Below, piece by piece: positions 16,987 through 28,756 of a DNA stretch of 64,000 nt (positions are counted from its first letter, which is position 1; the number at the start of each line of letters is the position of its first letter). Below the pieces are notes generated by a model, which saw only the letters and a list, made by a program, of their open reading frames with translations, searched no databases and was not told the DNA's origin. Origin of the DNA: Deinococcales bacterium. Its GTDB lineage: Bacteria; Deinococcota; Deinococci; Deinococcales; JAAFIG01. A program made the translations under genes and the position numbers. The stretch lies in NCBI GenBank assembly GCA_025352125.1, contig JANXTZ010000044.1, positions 1 to 64,000 of the forward strand. Reading direction: 5' to 3'.

Positions 16987-19497
16987 GGACTTGTTGCAAC
17001 TCGAGGTTGGCTTCAAAACCCATTTCGTTTTGATGTCGTGTTAAAAAGGCTCTCAAGCGTTTTGCCGCGCTTTGCTTACGCCCAAGTTTCAGTAAATTCT
17101 CGAGCAGCAAATTCATGGCGCTCTCCATCAGTGGCTCGAGTTCCATGATTCGCTCCAAATAAATTACGGCTTGTTCGGGCGCGGCATTTTCGGCGGCATT
17201 CTCCAGGCTGGTGATCACGCTTTCATGCAGGTGCTCTCGAGCTTCCACCACCGCCGGAATGTCCACGTTTGACGCGAGTTTCCCCGTGTATAACACTTGG
17301 ATGTCCTGGGCGTTTTGAGCAGCAAGAGCAGCAAGATTTCCCTGGGGCGTTGCGAGAGTGTGACCTCTTGCCCCAAAACCTTGACGCGCATCTTGCCGAG
17401 CACCGACAACTCGAGCGGCGGAATTTCGTGATGTCTGGCTTGAACCGCCTCGCGCCAACCCGAAAATAGTACCTCGCGCAAGTTGTACGGCAAACTGAGT
17501 TCGGGGCGCCGACGCGGCAATTTCTCGAGCGGCATCAGGAGCGGCAAAACCCGTTCTCGCTCCGAGGTCAAATTTAAGAGTTGCTCGAGGTCGTGTGCCT
17601 CGGGTTTGATCTGGTACCGCGTAGAAATTCGGTAAATCTGGTCAAAGCGTTTGAGTCCGCTGTCCGGTTCGCTGGGAATGCTCTCCAGAGCTTTTTTGGT
17701 CTTGTTCAACGCCAGCAGCACCAGAGCGCGTTCGCAATCGATCACGGGGCTGTGTTTGTGCTCGAGAATTTTGAAAGCCGCGTTTGGATTGCCGTTTTCG
17801 CGAAGGGTGCGTGACCAGAGCACCAGCGTCCACTCGCCGTTCCAATTGGTGGTGTCGGACAGAACGCTGGTGATGTGCGCGAAAGGTTGCGGGTCGTGTT
17901 CCAGGTAGGCGCGTTCGGCTCGAGCCTCGAGCGCCAGTTCTGGGCGGACTTGGTGGTAACTTTCGGTTTTTTGGCAGTGCTCGAGCGTCGCCGCAAAATT
18001 TCCGGTCAGCATCATCCAGAATGCCAGCGCGTTGTGGTTGTAAGCGACTCGAGATGCGGCTAAATTGGGTGCCTCCAGATTTTGTTTGTGGTTTTGAATT
18101 GAGCTTTGAACGTCACCGTACCGTTCCCAGGCGATGGTCGCGCGGTGTCCTCGAGCCAGGCGTTCGGTGAAATCGCGTTTTTCATGCTCGAGCGGTATGA
18201 GTTTCAGGGCGTGTTGCAGGTGGTCTTCGGCACGGTCCCACGCCAGGGCGTTGACAAAATAATTGGTGGCGTTCAGGTAATAGTTTGCGACCTGAAGTGG
18301 GTCAGCCAGCGGAATCATCTCCTGTGCCACGGCAAGCAGCGTCTCCCCTCGAGCTTGGGTTTCCAAGTTGCCGATCAGCATGAGCGCAAAAGCGCAGGCG
18401 GCAAGGCGCTGATTTGGGGTCGCGTCACTGTGGGCTATCGCGGCGTCGTAGGCGTCGTGAGTGCGACCATAATCGGCTTGATTCTGAAAACTGTGCGCCA
18501 GATTGATCCAGCGCCCTGGGCTGCGGGGGTTGGGCAGCAGCGCATCGAGCCGTTGAAAGCGCAGCGGCTCGAGCATCAGGTCTTTGTCCTCAAGCAGCAC
18601 CTCAAGTTCAATCAGTTGTCTGGTCGTGCCGAATGCCTCCGCCAGCAATTCCTTGGAGAGCCGTTCTTGGGCGTTTAAAACGCTTTGACGCACGGTTTGC
18701 AGGTGATACTCGAGCAAACTTTCGGCGGCGAGCGGGTGAAGTTTGAAGCCTGGCTCGAGGATTTGCACAAACCCCAATCGCGCCAATTCGTGGGTTTGGG
18801 CGTTGGCAAAAGCTTTGGGCAGGTATGGCAGCGCCGCCAGCAGCGCCAACTCCTGCCACTGTTCCAGATTGAGGCTCTCTCGCAAACCTTCAATCAAACT
18901 CTCGCGTTCGGGCAGTTCACCGCTCAAACTCGAGCCAGTCAGTGCCATGAGATGCAGCGGCAACGACCAGCCTCGAGATTGCTCCCAGGCACTTTGGGCG
19001 CGGGTATCGTTGTCAAAAAGCTGTTTGGATTCTTGGAGCGTGAATGCCAGGTCGGGCGCGAACAGGTGAATCAATTGCCCTGCGCTCATCAGGCGCGGTA
19101 ATTCGGGCTGCGAGAGTTTGCCGCGCGATGCCAGCAAGACCAGACCAGCGACGTTTCTCAAGAGTGGCGAGATGTTCTCGGCTCCCTCCAAATCCTCGAG
19201 AATCAGCAGCGTCGGCTCAGACCACAAGACCTCGAGCACACCGCTCCAGAGGGTTTGTTCTGGCAGCCCGAGCGCTCGGGCGCTCAAACCACGTGGGTCT
19301 TCACCCTGCACCGACAGCCAGACCACGCGCCAACCGCTCGCCTCGAGGCTGCTCGCCCACTGGCTGGTCAGCACGCTCTTGCCGTACCCATACGGCGCTT
19401 GCAGCCAGACCACATAACCGCCAGCATCGGGCAGTTGCTCGAGCAAACGGTGTCGCTCGAGGTAGAGGGCATTGGCTTTGGGACGCAAACCGATCAT
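16979..19497 (-). pseudogene. MalT-type ATPase/TPR/BTAD regulator with deleted wHTH (pseudogene)
   Basis: Paralogue of the intact regulator at 25960-28662. The N terminus is normal (MIGLRPKANALYLERHRL; P-loop APYGYGKS; LLILEDLEGAE), with a long helical repeat region. Near 17.3 kb the alignment breaks: the first frame reads through QRPREILLLLLLKT and then ends in out-of-frame residues. The BTAD portion (LYTGKLASNVD to LELQQVLT) is only found in another frame. By comparison with the paralogue about 68 codons, covering most of the OmpR-type winged helix and the start of BTAD, are missing and the frame is broken. CGCCC(C)AGG occurs on both sides, suggesting deletion by short homology. The gene is convergent with the M1 peptidase and divergent from the broken surface gene. 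Confidence 0.82.
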
Positions 19498-19573
19498 GGG
19501 AAATACTCCGCCATCATTTTACAGTTTCGTCTGACGGCTGGCGTCAAAAATGGCTTCTGATTTGTGTCACACG

Positions 19574-19595
19574 GATTAAGTTCAGATTAAGCTCA
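19574..19595. promoter_or_regulatory. 11-bp-phased direct repeat in the regulator/surface-gene intergenic region
   Basis: GATTAAG at 19574-19580 and 19585-19591, each followed by YTCA, so an 11-bp unit is repeated twice with one mismatch. Within it AAGTTCA (19578) and AAGCTCA (19589) are 11 bp apart. The same pair recurs 22 bp apart upstream of the paralogous regulator. A poor -10 (CAAAAT, 19602-19607) lies 10 nt downstream. SARP-family BTAD regulators are known to bind heptamers at 11-bp periodicity. Confidence 0.55.
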
Positions 19596-19634
19596 AAAAC
19601 CCAAAATGAGGAGATAACCAATAAGGGGGTTTTT

Positions 19635-22600
19635 ATGACTGGGATGCTCGAGCTTTGGCTGGGACGGATTTTGAAAGTGCTCGCGCTGATGCTGATTTTG
19701 GCGGGTTGTGGGCAGCAGCCGCCACCGCCGGTTGTGCCAGTGGCGCTTCAGGTTTCGCCCGCAGCGCTGCTCCTCGAGCCTGGGGGCAAAAGCCAGGTTT
19801 TGAGTGCCGCAGCCTACGGCGCGGACGACTCAAAACTCGAGATCACGGACATTGAATGGCTGAACTCTGACCCCGCACAGGTGTAGATCACCAGTGACCC
19901 CAGCAAGCCGGGGATGGTGACGGTGCAGGCGGCGGGAACAATCGGGACGGGGGTGATCACCGCCAGAATTCGCAATCAGCCGACGGTGTTTTCTGATCCG
20001 GTCATCATCTCGACCGCCAAACTCAAACCTGGGGTCGAAACCCTGAGCGATGCGCAAGTGGTTTTTCCATTTCCGAATGTGCCCTCCAACGTTGACTTGA
20101 AAGGGTTCAAGCCAGATGAAACCAGTTTTGGCACGCAAACCATGATTGGCGGTTTTGCCGAGGGCGAAATTGCCGCCCTCTATGAGAACGTGGGCGGCGC
20201 TTTTCGTTATGGCGTCGTCTTGCGCGGCGCAGCACCGAGCGACGATAAACTGCTGGTCGGTGCTGGCGGGGCTGAAATTGCGGGTCGTGTCATCAAAAGC
20301 CAAACTCGAGGCAATTTTGTGCTGGTACAACTCGAGTTGCCGAGCTTGACCGAAGTTTTTGACGAGTACAGCTTCAAGATTGACAGCGCCAAACTAGGGC
20401 GACAAGGCACGCTCCGTCAATTCAAAGGACAGATCAAGCAAAAAGCCCAAAACCGTCAGGCGGCTGGCAGTGCCAACGAGGGACTCTGGGACTGCACAGC
20501 CTCGGCGGGCGTGCAATTTGTCGGTTCGTCCAATCCCCCTTCGAGGTTGGCATCAACCCAATTTGGGATGCGATTCTCGAGATGAAATCTGGAGCAGTGC
20601 AAAAGTTTTACTTCAAGGCGGGCGTCGATCTGGTCTTGAAAGTCAACCCCGAAGTGAAATTTGAACAGGGCGCTTTTGCCAGCGTCAAATGCAAACCCGC
20701 CAAGGTCTGGTCGCGGCGTTTTCCGCTGGCGGGCTTGCTGTCGGCGTTTCTCGAGCCTGGACTAAAGTTTTATCCGTCCCTGGAGGTCGGCGGTGCGTTG
20801 ACCGCCGGTAACTCGCTTCGGGCGGGTTTCAAATTGGATTTCAGCCGCTCGTACTGGACTGGCGGCACGTACACCCCAGTTGACGGCTGGAAACCCTTGT
20901 GCAGCACGTGGCAAGAGTGCAGCAATTCCAACAACACCAAAAGCATTTACCTCGAGAAATCAACCTTTGAAAAACCGATGAGCATCAATTTTAAGATGGG
21001 GGCGTATTACAACCTCGTGGCGGGCTTTCAGATTGGCGGCGAATTGATTGGCACGATCAAAGACTGGTTTGGCTCGTTGCCCCTGATCGGTGAAAAGATT
21101 GAAAGCATTGCTGACGACCTTTATATCGATTTGCTGACCGCCAAAGCCGGACCGGAAACCCAAACGGTCTGGTCCAACACCGAATGGGTCTTGTTCAACG
21201 AAAAGAATCAATCTGGCGCGAACACCTACGTCGCCGCGACCTTGAGCGCCACCTACCCCAGATTGAAAACCCTGATCTTGAAACTCTTCAAAATTCCACT
21301 CCCCGAAACCCCACCACCACCCTTGCTGGCACTGCCGCAACTCAACATCCTCGAGCCGTACCGCAACCTGATCGCGGAATCGATCACCAGCCCGAGCGCC
21401 AACCCGGTAACCGTCAAAGCCAGCCAAACTGTTGAGGTTCGTGCCACCATCGCCCGAAACGTGCAATGGCTTCAACCGATCACTGACCTGATTGCCCTGC
21501 CACTGGATGTCCACACCACCTGGCCCCACCGTGCCGAACTGTGGTTAAAAACCGGTGATTCGGCGCTGGGCGGCAACATCACGCACATCAAGCTGGGCAA
21601 CCTGAGCGTGCAAAACGAACGCATTCTGACGGGTTCGTTTACCGTCACGGCGGACATGTGCCAAAAAGCCGCGCTGTCCTTGAGCAAAACCGTAACCATC
21701 AAGTTGATCGCTTACAATTACATGTACAACGTCGTGGAATCCCCCAATTTCGTTGGCGATTTTAAAATCAGTTGCAGCGACCTGAGCGCCCAGCCCCGTT
21801 AAACTGCGTGCCAAAGTCAAAGAGAAAGCCTTGGGTTCGTTCACCATCGCCAACGGCGGCAGCCAGGATGTCAATTACACGGCTCTCGGCGGCGGCATCG
21901 TCGGTATTCGCAGCGGCGCAAGTGCCACGCTGAACGCTGGAACGCGCGGTGCCGTCGGTCTGATTGCGACCTGCCCAGACACCGCCGGAACGTACAGCGG
22001 CAATGCCGCACTCGCCTTCAAGGACACGGGCGGCAAAGCCATCACCGACGCACCCAGTTCGGTGGCGGTCACGCTCGAGTGTTGGAAGGAAAAAGACCCC
22101 GACCCAGACCCGACCAAACCCAAGAAACCCAAAAAAGGTGGCAGCCACGGCGACCCGCATTTGATCACCCTCGACGGGCGTTATTACGACTTTCAGGGCG
22201 TGGGCGATTACATCCTGACCAAATCAAGCCAGGACGATTTTGAAGTCCACTCGAGGTTTATCCCTTACGGCGGCAGCGTCTCGGTCAACGACGCCGTGGC
22301 GGTGCGCGGTAACGGCGATGTGTTCGAAGTCTACTCGAGTCCTTCAGGACAACCCGACATCTGGATCAATGGGCAAAAGCAAAGCGGCAACATCTTCAAC
22401 CAACAACTTGCCGGCGGCATGATCGTGATCGCAGAGGCGGGCAGGGTCAGTATCGTTCACCCTGACGGCAGCATGGTGACCGCCAGCCTCGGGACCTTTC
22501 TCGGTTCGCTCGAGGTGTACACGGTTGCCGAACGCAGCAGCCAGCTCGAGGGGTTGCTCGGTGACGGCAACGATGACCCCAGCAGTGACTTGCGGATTCG

Positions 22601-25600
22601 CGGCGGGGCGGTGCTGACCAACCCAGTTCCCAAAGACCTGTACCTCGAGTACCGAAGCTCGTGGCGTGTGCCATTGTACTCGCCCGGGTCGCTGTTTTCG
22701 CAAGTGCCAGAGCGCTGGAACTTCCAATTTCCACCCAATGTGGTCAGCCTTGACGATCTTGACCCCGCCAAACGGGCGTGGGCGGAGCAAATCTGTCTGG
22801 CGAAAGGGATCACCACGCCCAGCGTTTTTGATGGTTGCGTTTACGATGTGACATTGACCAACGACCCAAGTTTTGCCAATTATGCCTACGGCATCGATCC
22901 CGACAAGCTCGGCATTCTGGTTGGTCCGCCGGTGACTTTCGTGCGCTACGGACAGCAAAAAAAGTTTGGCGCATTCGTCACGGGCACAAATAGCGATTTG
23001 GTCAGTTGGAGCACCTCGTGCGGTCACTTGAGCGTGGAGGGTAATGTTGCCACCTATACCGCACCCAGCAAGGAGCAAGAATGCGAGATCAAGGCCACCC
23101 TCAGCGCGGACGACAGCATTGTCGGCAAAGCCAAGGTGCTGGTCGGTGAATTGAACGGCGCGTACTGGGACGGCGGCGGCGACGACATCCGTTGGGAAGA
23201 CCCCAAAAACTGGTCTGAGGACAAGTTGCCGACCCTCGATTCGGACGTGATCCTGATTCAGTCCGCCAGCCAATTGCGTTTGCAGACCAATTCCAACCCC
23301 AGCGTTCATAGTATCCGTAACGTCGGAAACGTCAGTTTTGTCGCGGGTACAATCAACGTTGTGGCGGGTGCCATCACCAATGGCTTTAAACTCGAGGGGG
23401 GAAACCTGAACTCGAGCGGCACAGTGAGCTTGAGCGGTCAGACCACCTGGACCAACGGCACGCTCGGTGGCACTGGCAGCTTTGTCAACAACGGCGAATT
23501 GAGTTTGGTGGCTGGAAATTACAAGTATCTGGCGGGCAAGCTCGAGAATGCAGGCACGATCAAAATCTCGGACAATCTCTATTCGGGTGCGAATGGCAGC
23601 GTCTTGAAGAATATGGGTACGCTCGAGTTTGTTTCCGACACTGCCCTTGTTCCCAACACTGGATATATCAATCTTCAAAATTCAGGTTTGATTGTCAAAA
23701 CTGGTGGTATGGGCATTTCAACTCTCGACACCGATCTGGTCAACACAGGCACGCTCGAGGCTCGAGTTGGGACACTGCGCATTGACCGTGGCACGCTCGA
23801 CACGGGCACGTACACCGCAACCCTCGGCGCAACGCTGCAACTGAACAACACCCTGACTTTGAAAGGCACACTTTCGGGCAATCCAAGCGGTGCGGTCGCG
23901 GTCATCAACGCCAACCTGAACGTGAACAACAGCGAAACCACACACGTCAACTTTGGCGGGACTGGCTTTGACTTCCGCGTCGGTCATCTTGCCGGACTTG
24001 GAACACTGCAAAACGACAACCTGATGCTGTTCTCGGGCGGCAATTACAAGTACCTCGACGGGACGCTGAGCAATGTTGGCACGATCAAAATGTCGGACGT
24101 GCTGTACTCGGGTGCGGTTGGCAGTGTTTTCAAGAACACGGGCACGCTCGAGATACTGGGCGACACCGCCATTGTTCCCAACACTGGATACATTGCGTTA
24201 CAAAATTCTGGTTTGATCGTCAAAACTGGCGGTAACGATATCGCTCGTCTCGACAGCAACCTGCTCAACACGGGCACGCTCGAGTCACGCAGCGGCACGT
24301 TGCGGATTGAACGCGGCACACTCGACTCTGGTCTTTACAAGGTCAGCGCCGGTCAAACTTTGCGTTTCTCGAGCGACCTGACTTACAAGGGCACACTGAC
24401 AGGATCACCCGAAGGCACGCTCGAGGTTTTGAATGGAAACATCAACGTGCCAAGTGGTCAGGAGGCACACTTGAAATTTGGCGGCACCGGTCTAAATTTT
24501 GCTGTTGGACGGATTGTTGGTCCTGGCAAACTGGTCAATGACGCGAACAGCCTGATGAATCTTGCCGTTGGCAATTACAAGTACCTGGACGGCACGCTCG
24601 AGAATGCGGGCACAATCAAGGTCAGTGATTACCTTTACAGTGGCAGCAACACCGCACAGCTCAAAAATTTTGGCACGCTCGAGTTTGCGGGCGACAGTTC
24701 CCTGCTGGAAAACACTGGGCGCATCAGCCTCGAGAACAGTGGTTTGCTGGTCAAAACGGGCGGGGCGGGAATCACCGCGCTGCAACGGTCCACACTGACC
24801 AACACAGGCACGCTCGAGTCACGAAACGGTATTTTGCGAATTCAAGATGGTGTTGTAATTGGCGGCACGTACAACGCAACGGTTTCAGGGATTCTCGAGT
24901 TTACGGGAGCGGTGACACTGAGGGGTACACTGTCTGGCGCTTCCTTGGGCAGCGTGCGTTTTCTGAACGGCAACCTCAACATTCCAAATCTCGAAACCAC
25001 CCACCTGAATTTTACTGGACCAGGTTTTGATTTCCAAGTCGGTCGTATCTTCGGATCTGGCAAACTGGTCAACGACGGCATGATGCTCTTTTCGAGCGGT
25101 AATTACAAATACCTGGACGGCACACTCGAAAATCTGGGCATCATCAAGATCAGCGACACGCTGTTCTCGGGCAATGCTGGCAACCTCTTCAAGAATGCTG
25201 GCACGATTGAGCTTTTAAACGATGCAGCCAACTTCCGACCCAACACGGGCGCGATCAACCTTTTGAATGGCGGTTCGGTCTTCAAAACGGGCGGTTCTGG
25301 GGTCACCGCCCTCGAGCTTGGCACGCTGACCTACATGGGCACGCTCGAGGCAAAAGTTGGCACCTTGCGAATTGAAGGTGGTACCGTGATCGGCGGCACG
25401 TACAATGCCCAGGCTGGAGCGGTGCTCGAGTTCACAAGTACGGTCACACTCAAAGGCACCTTGTCTGGTGTTGCCACGGGCAGCATTCGAGCCATCAGTG
25501 CCAACCTGCAAGTGTTGACGGGCGACGTGACGCACCTGAATTTTAGCGGCACTGGTTTTGACTTCCAGGTTGGTCGGATGACTGGCGCTGGAAAACTGGT

Positions 25601-25913
25601 CAACGACGGTACAATGCTGTTCTCAGGCGGGAATTACAAATACCTGGACGGCACGCTCGAGAATACGGGATTGCTCAAGATCAGCGATAATTTTTACTCG
25701 GGCAGCGTTGGTAGCACCCTGCGAAACTTGGCGGGTGCAACGCTCGAATTTGTCAACGATTCTGGAATCCTACAGGATCAAGGGCGCATCACCTTCAGCA
25801 ACGCTGGCACGCTGCTGAAGTCGGGTGGCACGGGCAACAGCACGATCACCACCATTTTCAGCAATACGGGCACAATCACCGAAGCCTCTGGGCATTTTGT
25901 CTTCACGCCTTAA
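19635..25913 (+). pseudogene. Giant surface lipoprotein with Ig-like, vWD and beta-helix repeats, disrupted
   Basis: One long gene broken at three points. It starts at 19635 with AAGGGGG upstream and a lipoprotein signal (LMLILAGC), then a Big2-like segment. An in-frame TAG at 19884-19886 (CAG to TAG would restore it) interrupts it. A 1-nt deletion in the C5 run at 20535-20539 shifts the frame, after which reading continues SPFEVGINPIWDAIL. A 1-nt insertion near the CCC at 21789-21791 restores the first frame (LSA-SPVKLRAK). Next come a von Willebrand type D domain (GDPHLITLDGRYYDFQGVGDY, about 22150-22650) and, from about 23.2 kb, NWSEDKLPTLDSDVI and five beta-helix repeats. Either a real pseudogene or sequencing errors in C runs. 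Confidence 0.8.
23517..25913 (+). repeat. Five tandem ~176-aa coding repeats (beta-helix)
   Basis: The segment GNYKYLDGTLENAGTIK recurs with its DNA at 23517, 24042, 24573, 25101 and 25633, i.e. every 525-532 bp. Each unit continues through SDxLYSG, LxNxGTLE, GTLRI and GGTY, a Gly/Asn-rich pattern typical of parallel beta-helix passenger domains. The fifth copy is truncated by the stop. Confidence 0.85.
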
Positions 25914-25924
25914 AATTCTGTTTC

Positions 25925-25961
25925 AGGCTCGAGACGGATTCTTCAAGTCTGTCTCGAGCCT
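25925..25961. terminator. Bidirectional terminator between convergent genes
   Basis: Perfect 11-bp stem (25925-25935 with 25951-25961) extended by three weaker pairs, built on CTCGAG. It overlaps the last codon of the regulator on the minus strand. Confidence 0.6.
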
Positions 25962-28662
25962 AATCCAAGACCGTTTGCAACTCGAGCATGGCGTCAAATC
26001 CAAACTCGAGACGGTAGCGTTGCTGAAAGTCTTTGAGGCGTTTTTTGGCGGTGGGCTTGCGTCCAGAGTTCACCAGAATCTCGAGCAACAAACCAATGGC
26101 ACCCTCCATCAGTGGCTCGAGTTCGAGGATGCGCTCGCAGTAGATTTCACTTTGCGCAGGACTGGCGTTTTTGGCGTGATGCTCGAGACAATTGACGACC
26201 CGCATGTGAAGGTGATCCCTCGTTTCGTTGATGCGGTTGATGTCCATTCCTGGCGCGAATTTGCCACGATACAAACGCATTACGGTTTCGGCATCATCAC
26301 GCTCGAGTGCCTGCTCGAGTTCCCAAACGTCCACGCGCACATTGGTCAACCCGTCCTCGGTCAAAAATGTTGGCACGCCCCAAGGCTCGAGGCTTTTGCG
26401 AAGCGCGTTGAAAGTGACGTGCAAGTTGTTGCGCACACTGTTCGGCTCGAGGTCAGTCCAGAGTGCGTCACCGATTTCGTCACGGCTGGCGCGGGTGACC
26501 AGCAGCGCCAGGCTTTCTTTGGGGCGCAATGTCAGCGAAATTTCTTGCCCCAAGTGCTTCACGCGGTACCGTCCAAGCAATTCAACCTCAAGCTTGGGAA
26601 TTTCGGGCAGGCGCAATTTGACCGCGTCTTTCCAGCCCGATAGCAAAACCACCTCGAGCGGGTAGGCTTTGGAAAGTTCTGGACGGATTTTGGGAAGCTC
26701 AAAGAGCGGCACGAGCGCTGGTAGAATTCGTTCACCCGAGAGTGTCAAACCAATCAGTTTCTCGAGGCTGCCAGGGTCCTGGGTGATGCGGTAATGCACG
26801 GCGTACCAGTGCAAAGCAACCTCGCGTTCGTCAACGCTGTCTGGTTGCGGCGGCACGGTTGCCAGCGCCTCGGGTTGCTCGAGTTTGAAGAGTGCCAAGG
26901 CTCTCATCAGTTGGCACAACACCCGCTCGCCGCTCAAACGCTCGAGGGCTTCTTGGGGTTTGCCAAGGTCAATCAATTCTTTTGCCCAGTGTGCCAGCAC
27001 AATGTCTTCGGTCACGGGGTCTTCCCACAAATGAATCCGTGCCAAAATCGCTGGCAATGCTCTCCAGTCGTGCTTCAACATTGCCCCGAACGCCCTGGCT
27101 TTCAAGGCAATGAGTGGTCTGACCGCCTCGAACTCGCAGGTTTTTTGAAAATGCTCGAGCGCCCGTTTTTTGTCGTTGTGCAACAGGGCGTTGTAACCCA
27201 AATTCCAGTACATCGCACCCGCCTGAAGCGCGGGAATGCCGTCGCCGTTCGCGCCCAGCAACTCCTCAAGCGTGCGGCTCTGCCCCTCGAGATCGCCCAG
27301 CCGATACCAGCGAAAGACCGCCAGATTTTGCAACAAATTCGAGCGCCGCGCTTTTGGCGCGTCCTTGGGAATCAACTCGAGCGCACGCCGGATTTTGGCT
27401 TCGGCTGCCAGAAAATCATTGCCCATAAAGTCAATTCTGGCACTGTAATTTAAGAACGCGGTGGCTTGTTCTGGCGTGACCTGCCCGAGCAGCGGTCTGG
27501 CGAGCAACTCGAGTTCTTTGGCACGATCCAAGTTGCTGTCGGAGTTGTGCCATAAGGCTTCACGGTAAGCTTTCAAGCACTGACTTGGGCTGGCGTCGGG
27601 CAGTTGCACCACGGAAAGCAATCTGGCAATTCCCTCAATCTTTCGTCCAATCAAGCACAGCGAATCGCCAACGCAAATTGAACGTTCAATGCTGCTCGAG
27701 AATGCTTGCAGGCGTTCATCCCAACGCACCACGGCGTTCGGGTCTTGACGCGCCAGTTCGTTTGGTTGCTCAAAAATCTCGAGCAAGCTGGCGTCCAACC
27801 CCAAAGTCTCAAATGCCAAGCCTCGAGTCAAAATTGGCAAGCGCTGCGCCTCACGGGTCAGCACACGTTTGACTTCAGCTTGATGAAACTCGAGCACGGT
27901 CTCTGCCGCCAAAGGGTGCAACCTGAAACCCGTCTCGAGGGTTTGGGCGAAACCCGATGCTGCAAGGGCTTTGGTGTGAAGGTTCGCCGCCTCGAGCGGT
28001 AAAACATTCAAACTCGAGAGCAACAGTGCCTCCTCCCAGACTTCAGTGACAAGGCTCTCACACATTCCCTCGATCAAGGCTCGGCGTTCTGGAACTTCAC
28101 CCGTTAATGCCGCCAGATGCAGTGGCAACGACCAACCCTGCGTGGTTTCCCAGGCGGTGGACGCTTGGGTTTCGTCTTGAAACAAATTGAACGCCTCGGC
28201 TCTGGTAAACGCCAGTTGATTGCTGGTCAAATGTATCAGGCGTCCATGCGCCATCAAACGCGGAATTTCGGGTTCGGAGAGCTTGCCGCGACTCGAGATC
28301 AGCACCAAACCCTGCGTGCCCTTTAAAAGTGGAGTCAGGCGTTCAGCGCCCTCCAAGTCCTCCAAGATCACCAATGTTGGACTCGACCACAGATGCTCGA
28401 GCACCACACTCCAAGGGGCATTGGCGGGCAGCTCGAGCGCCCGAGCCAAGACTGGACGCGGGTCCTCGCCCAGCAGCGCAATCCAGACCACACGCCAACC
28501 ATCTTCCTCGAGTTTGCTCGCCCATTGGCTGGTCAGCACGCTCTTGCCGTAGCCGTAAGGCGCTTCGAGCCAGATCACATACCCCGCCTCCTCGGGCAGC
28601 ATTCTTGCTAAGCGCGGACGCTCGAGGAAGAGGTTGCTGGCATTGGGACGCAAACCGATCAT
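25960..28662 (-). CDS. MalT-type ATPase/TPR transcriptional regulator with C-terminal OmpR-type wHTH and BTAD
   Basis: A 900-aa intact paralogue of the pseudogene at 17-19.5 kb. P-loop APYGYGKS is at 34-41 and Walker B LVILEDLE at 97-104 (STAND-like NTPase), followed by long helical repeats. The C terminus carries a winged helix (LLGRYRVKHLGQEISL, RDEIGDALWTDLEPNSVRNNLHV) and a BTAD domain ending DAMLELQTVLD. Winged helix plus BTAD is the DNA-binding unit of SARP regulators, usually N-terminal; here it is C-terminal, MalT style. Start 28662 matches the paralogue's MIGLRP and sits 5 nt after TAGAAT (leaderless). Its inducer and targets are unknown; the 11-bp-phased element directly upstream suggests autoregulation. 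Confidence 0.85.
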   Translation of the reverse strand: MIGLRPNASNLFLERPRLARMLPEEAGYVIWLEAPYGYGKSVLTSQWASKLEEDGWRVVWIALLGEDPRPVLARALELPANAPWSVVLEHLWSSPTLVILEDLEGAERLTPLLKGTQGLVLISSRGKLSEPEIPRLMAHGRLIHLTSNQLAFTRAEAFNLFQDETQASTAWETTQGWSLPLHLAALTGEVPERRALIEGMCESLVTEVWEEALLLSSLNVLPLEAANLHTKALAASGFAQTLETGFRLHPLAAETVLEFHQAEVKRVLTREAQRLPILTRGLAFETLGLDASLLEIFEQPNELARQDPNAVVRWDERLQAFSSSIERSICVGDSLCLIGRKIEGIARLLSVVQLPDASPSQCLKAYREALWHNSDSNLDRAKELELLARPLLGQVTPEQATAFLNYSARIDFMGNDFLAAEAKIRRALELIPKDAPKARRSNLLQNLAVFRWYRLGDLEGQSRTLEELLGANGDGIPALQAGAMYWNLGYNALLHNDKKRALEHFQKTCEFEAVRPLIALKARAFGAMLKHDWRALPAILARIHLWEDPVTEDIVLAHWAKELIDLGKPQEALERLSGERVLCQLMRALALFKLEQPEALATVPPQPDSVDEREVALHWYAVHYRITQDPGSLEKLIGLTLSGERILPALVPLFELPKIRPELSKAYPLEVVLLSGWKDAVKLRLPEIPKLEVELLGRYRVKHLGQEISLTLRPKESLALLVTRASRDEIGDALWTDLEPNSVRNNLHVTFNALRKSLEPWGVPTFLTEDGLTNVRVDVWELEQALERDDAETVMRLYRGKFAPGMDINRINETRDHLHMRVVNCLEHHAKNASPAQSEIYCERILELEPLMEGAIGLLLEILVNSGRKPTAKKRLKDFQQRYRLEFGFDAMLELQTVLD

Positions 28663-28667
28663 GCACA

Positions 28668-28708
28668 ATTCTAGCAATGAAGTTCAGATTTCGGATTTGT
28701 GAAGCTCA
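28668..28708 (-). promoter_or_regulatory. Leaderless promoter with phased AAGYTCA elements
   Basis: Minus-strand TAGAAT at 28673-28668 is 5 nt from the ATG. Upstream AAGTTCAGATT (28680) and AAGCTCAAAA (28702), read on the plus strand, are 22 bp apart, twice the 11-bp spacing of the same pair at 19578/19589. Confidence 0.5.
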
Positions 28709-28756
28709 AAATATTGTGAAGTGCCGTAACTCGAGCTTCAAGTTTCAAATTTTCAA

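Noticed and set aside
22344-23678. Long minus-strand open frame inside the vWD/beta-helix gene
   Set aside because: It is antisense to clear domains; composition gives no family motif or ribosome-binding site.
23517-25913. Regularly spaced repeats (525-532 bp) that could suggest an array
   Set aside because: They are protein-coding beta-helix repeats with in-frame conservation; spacing is far too long for CRISPR.
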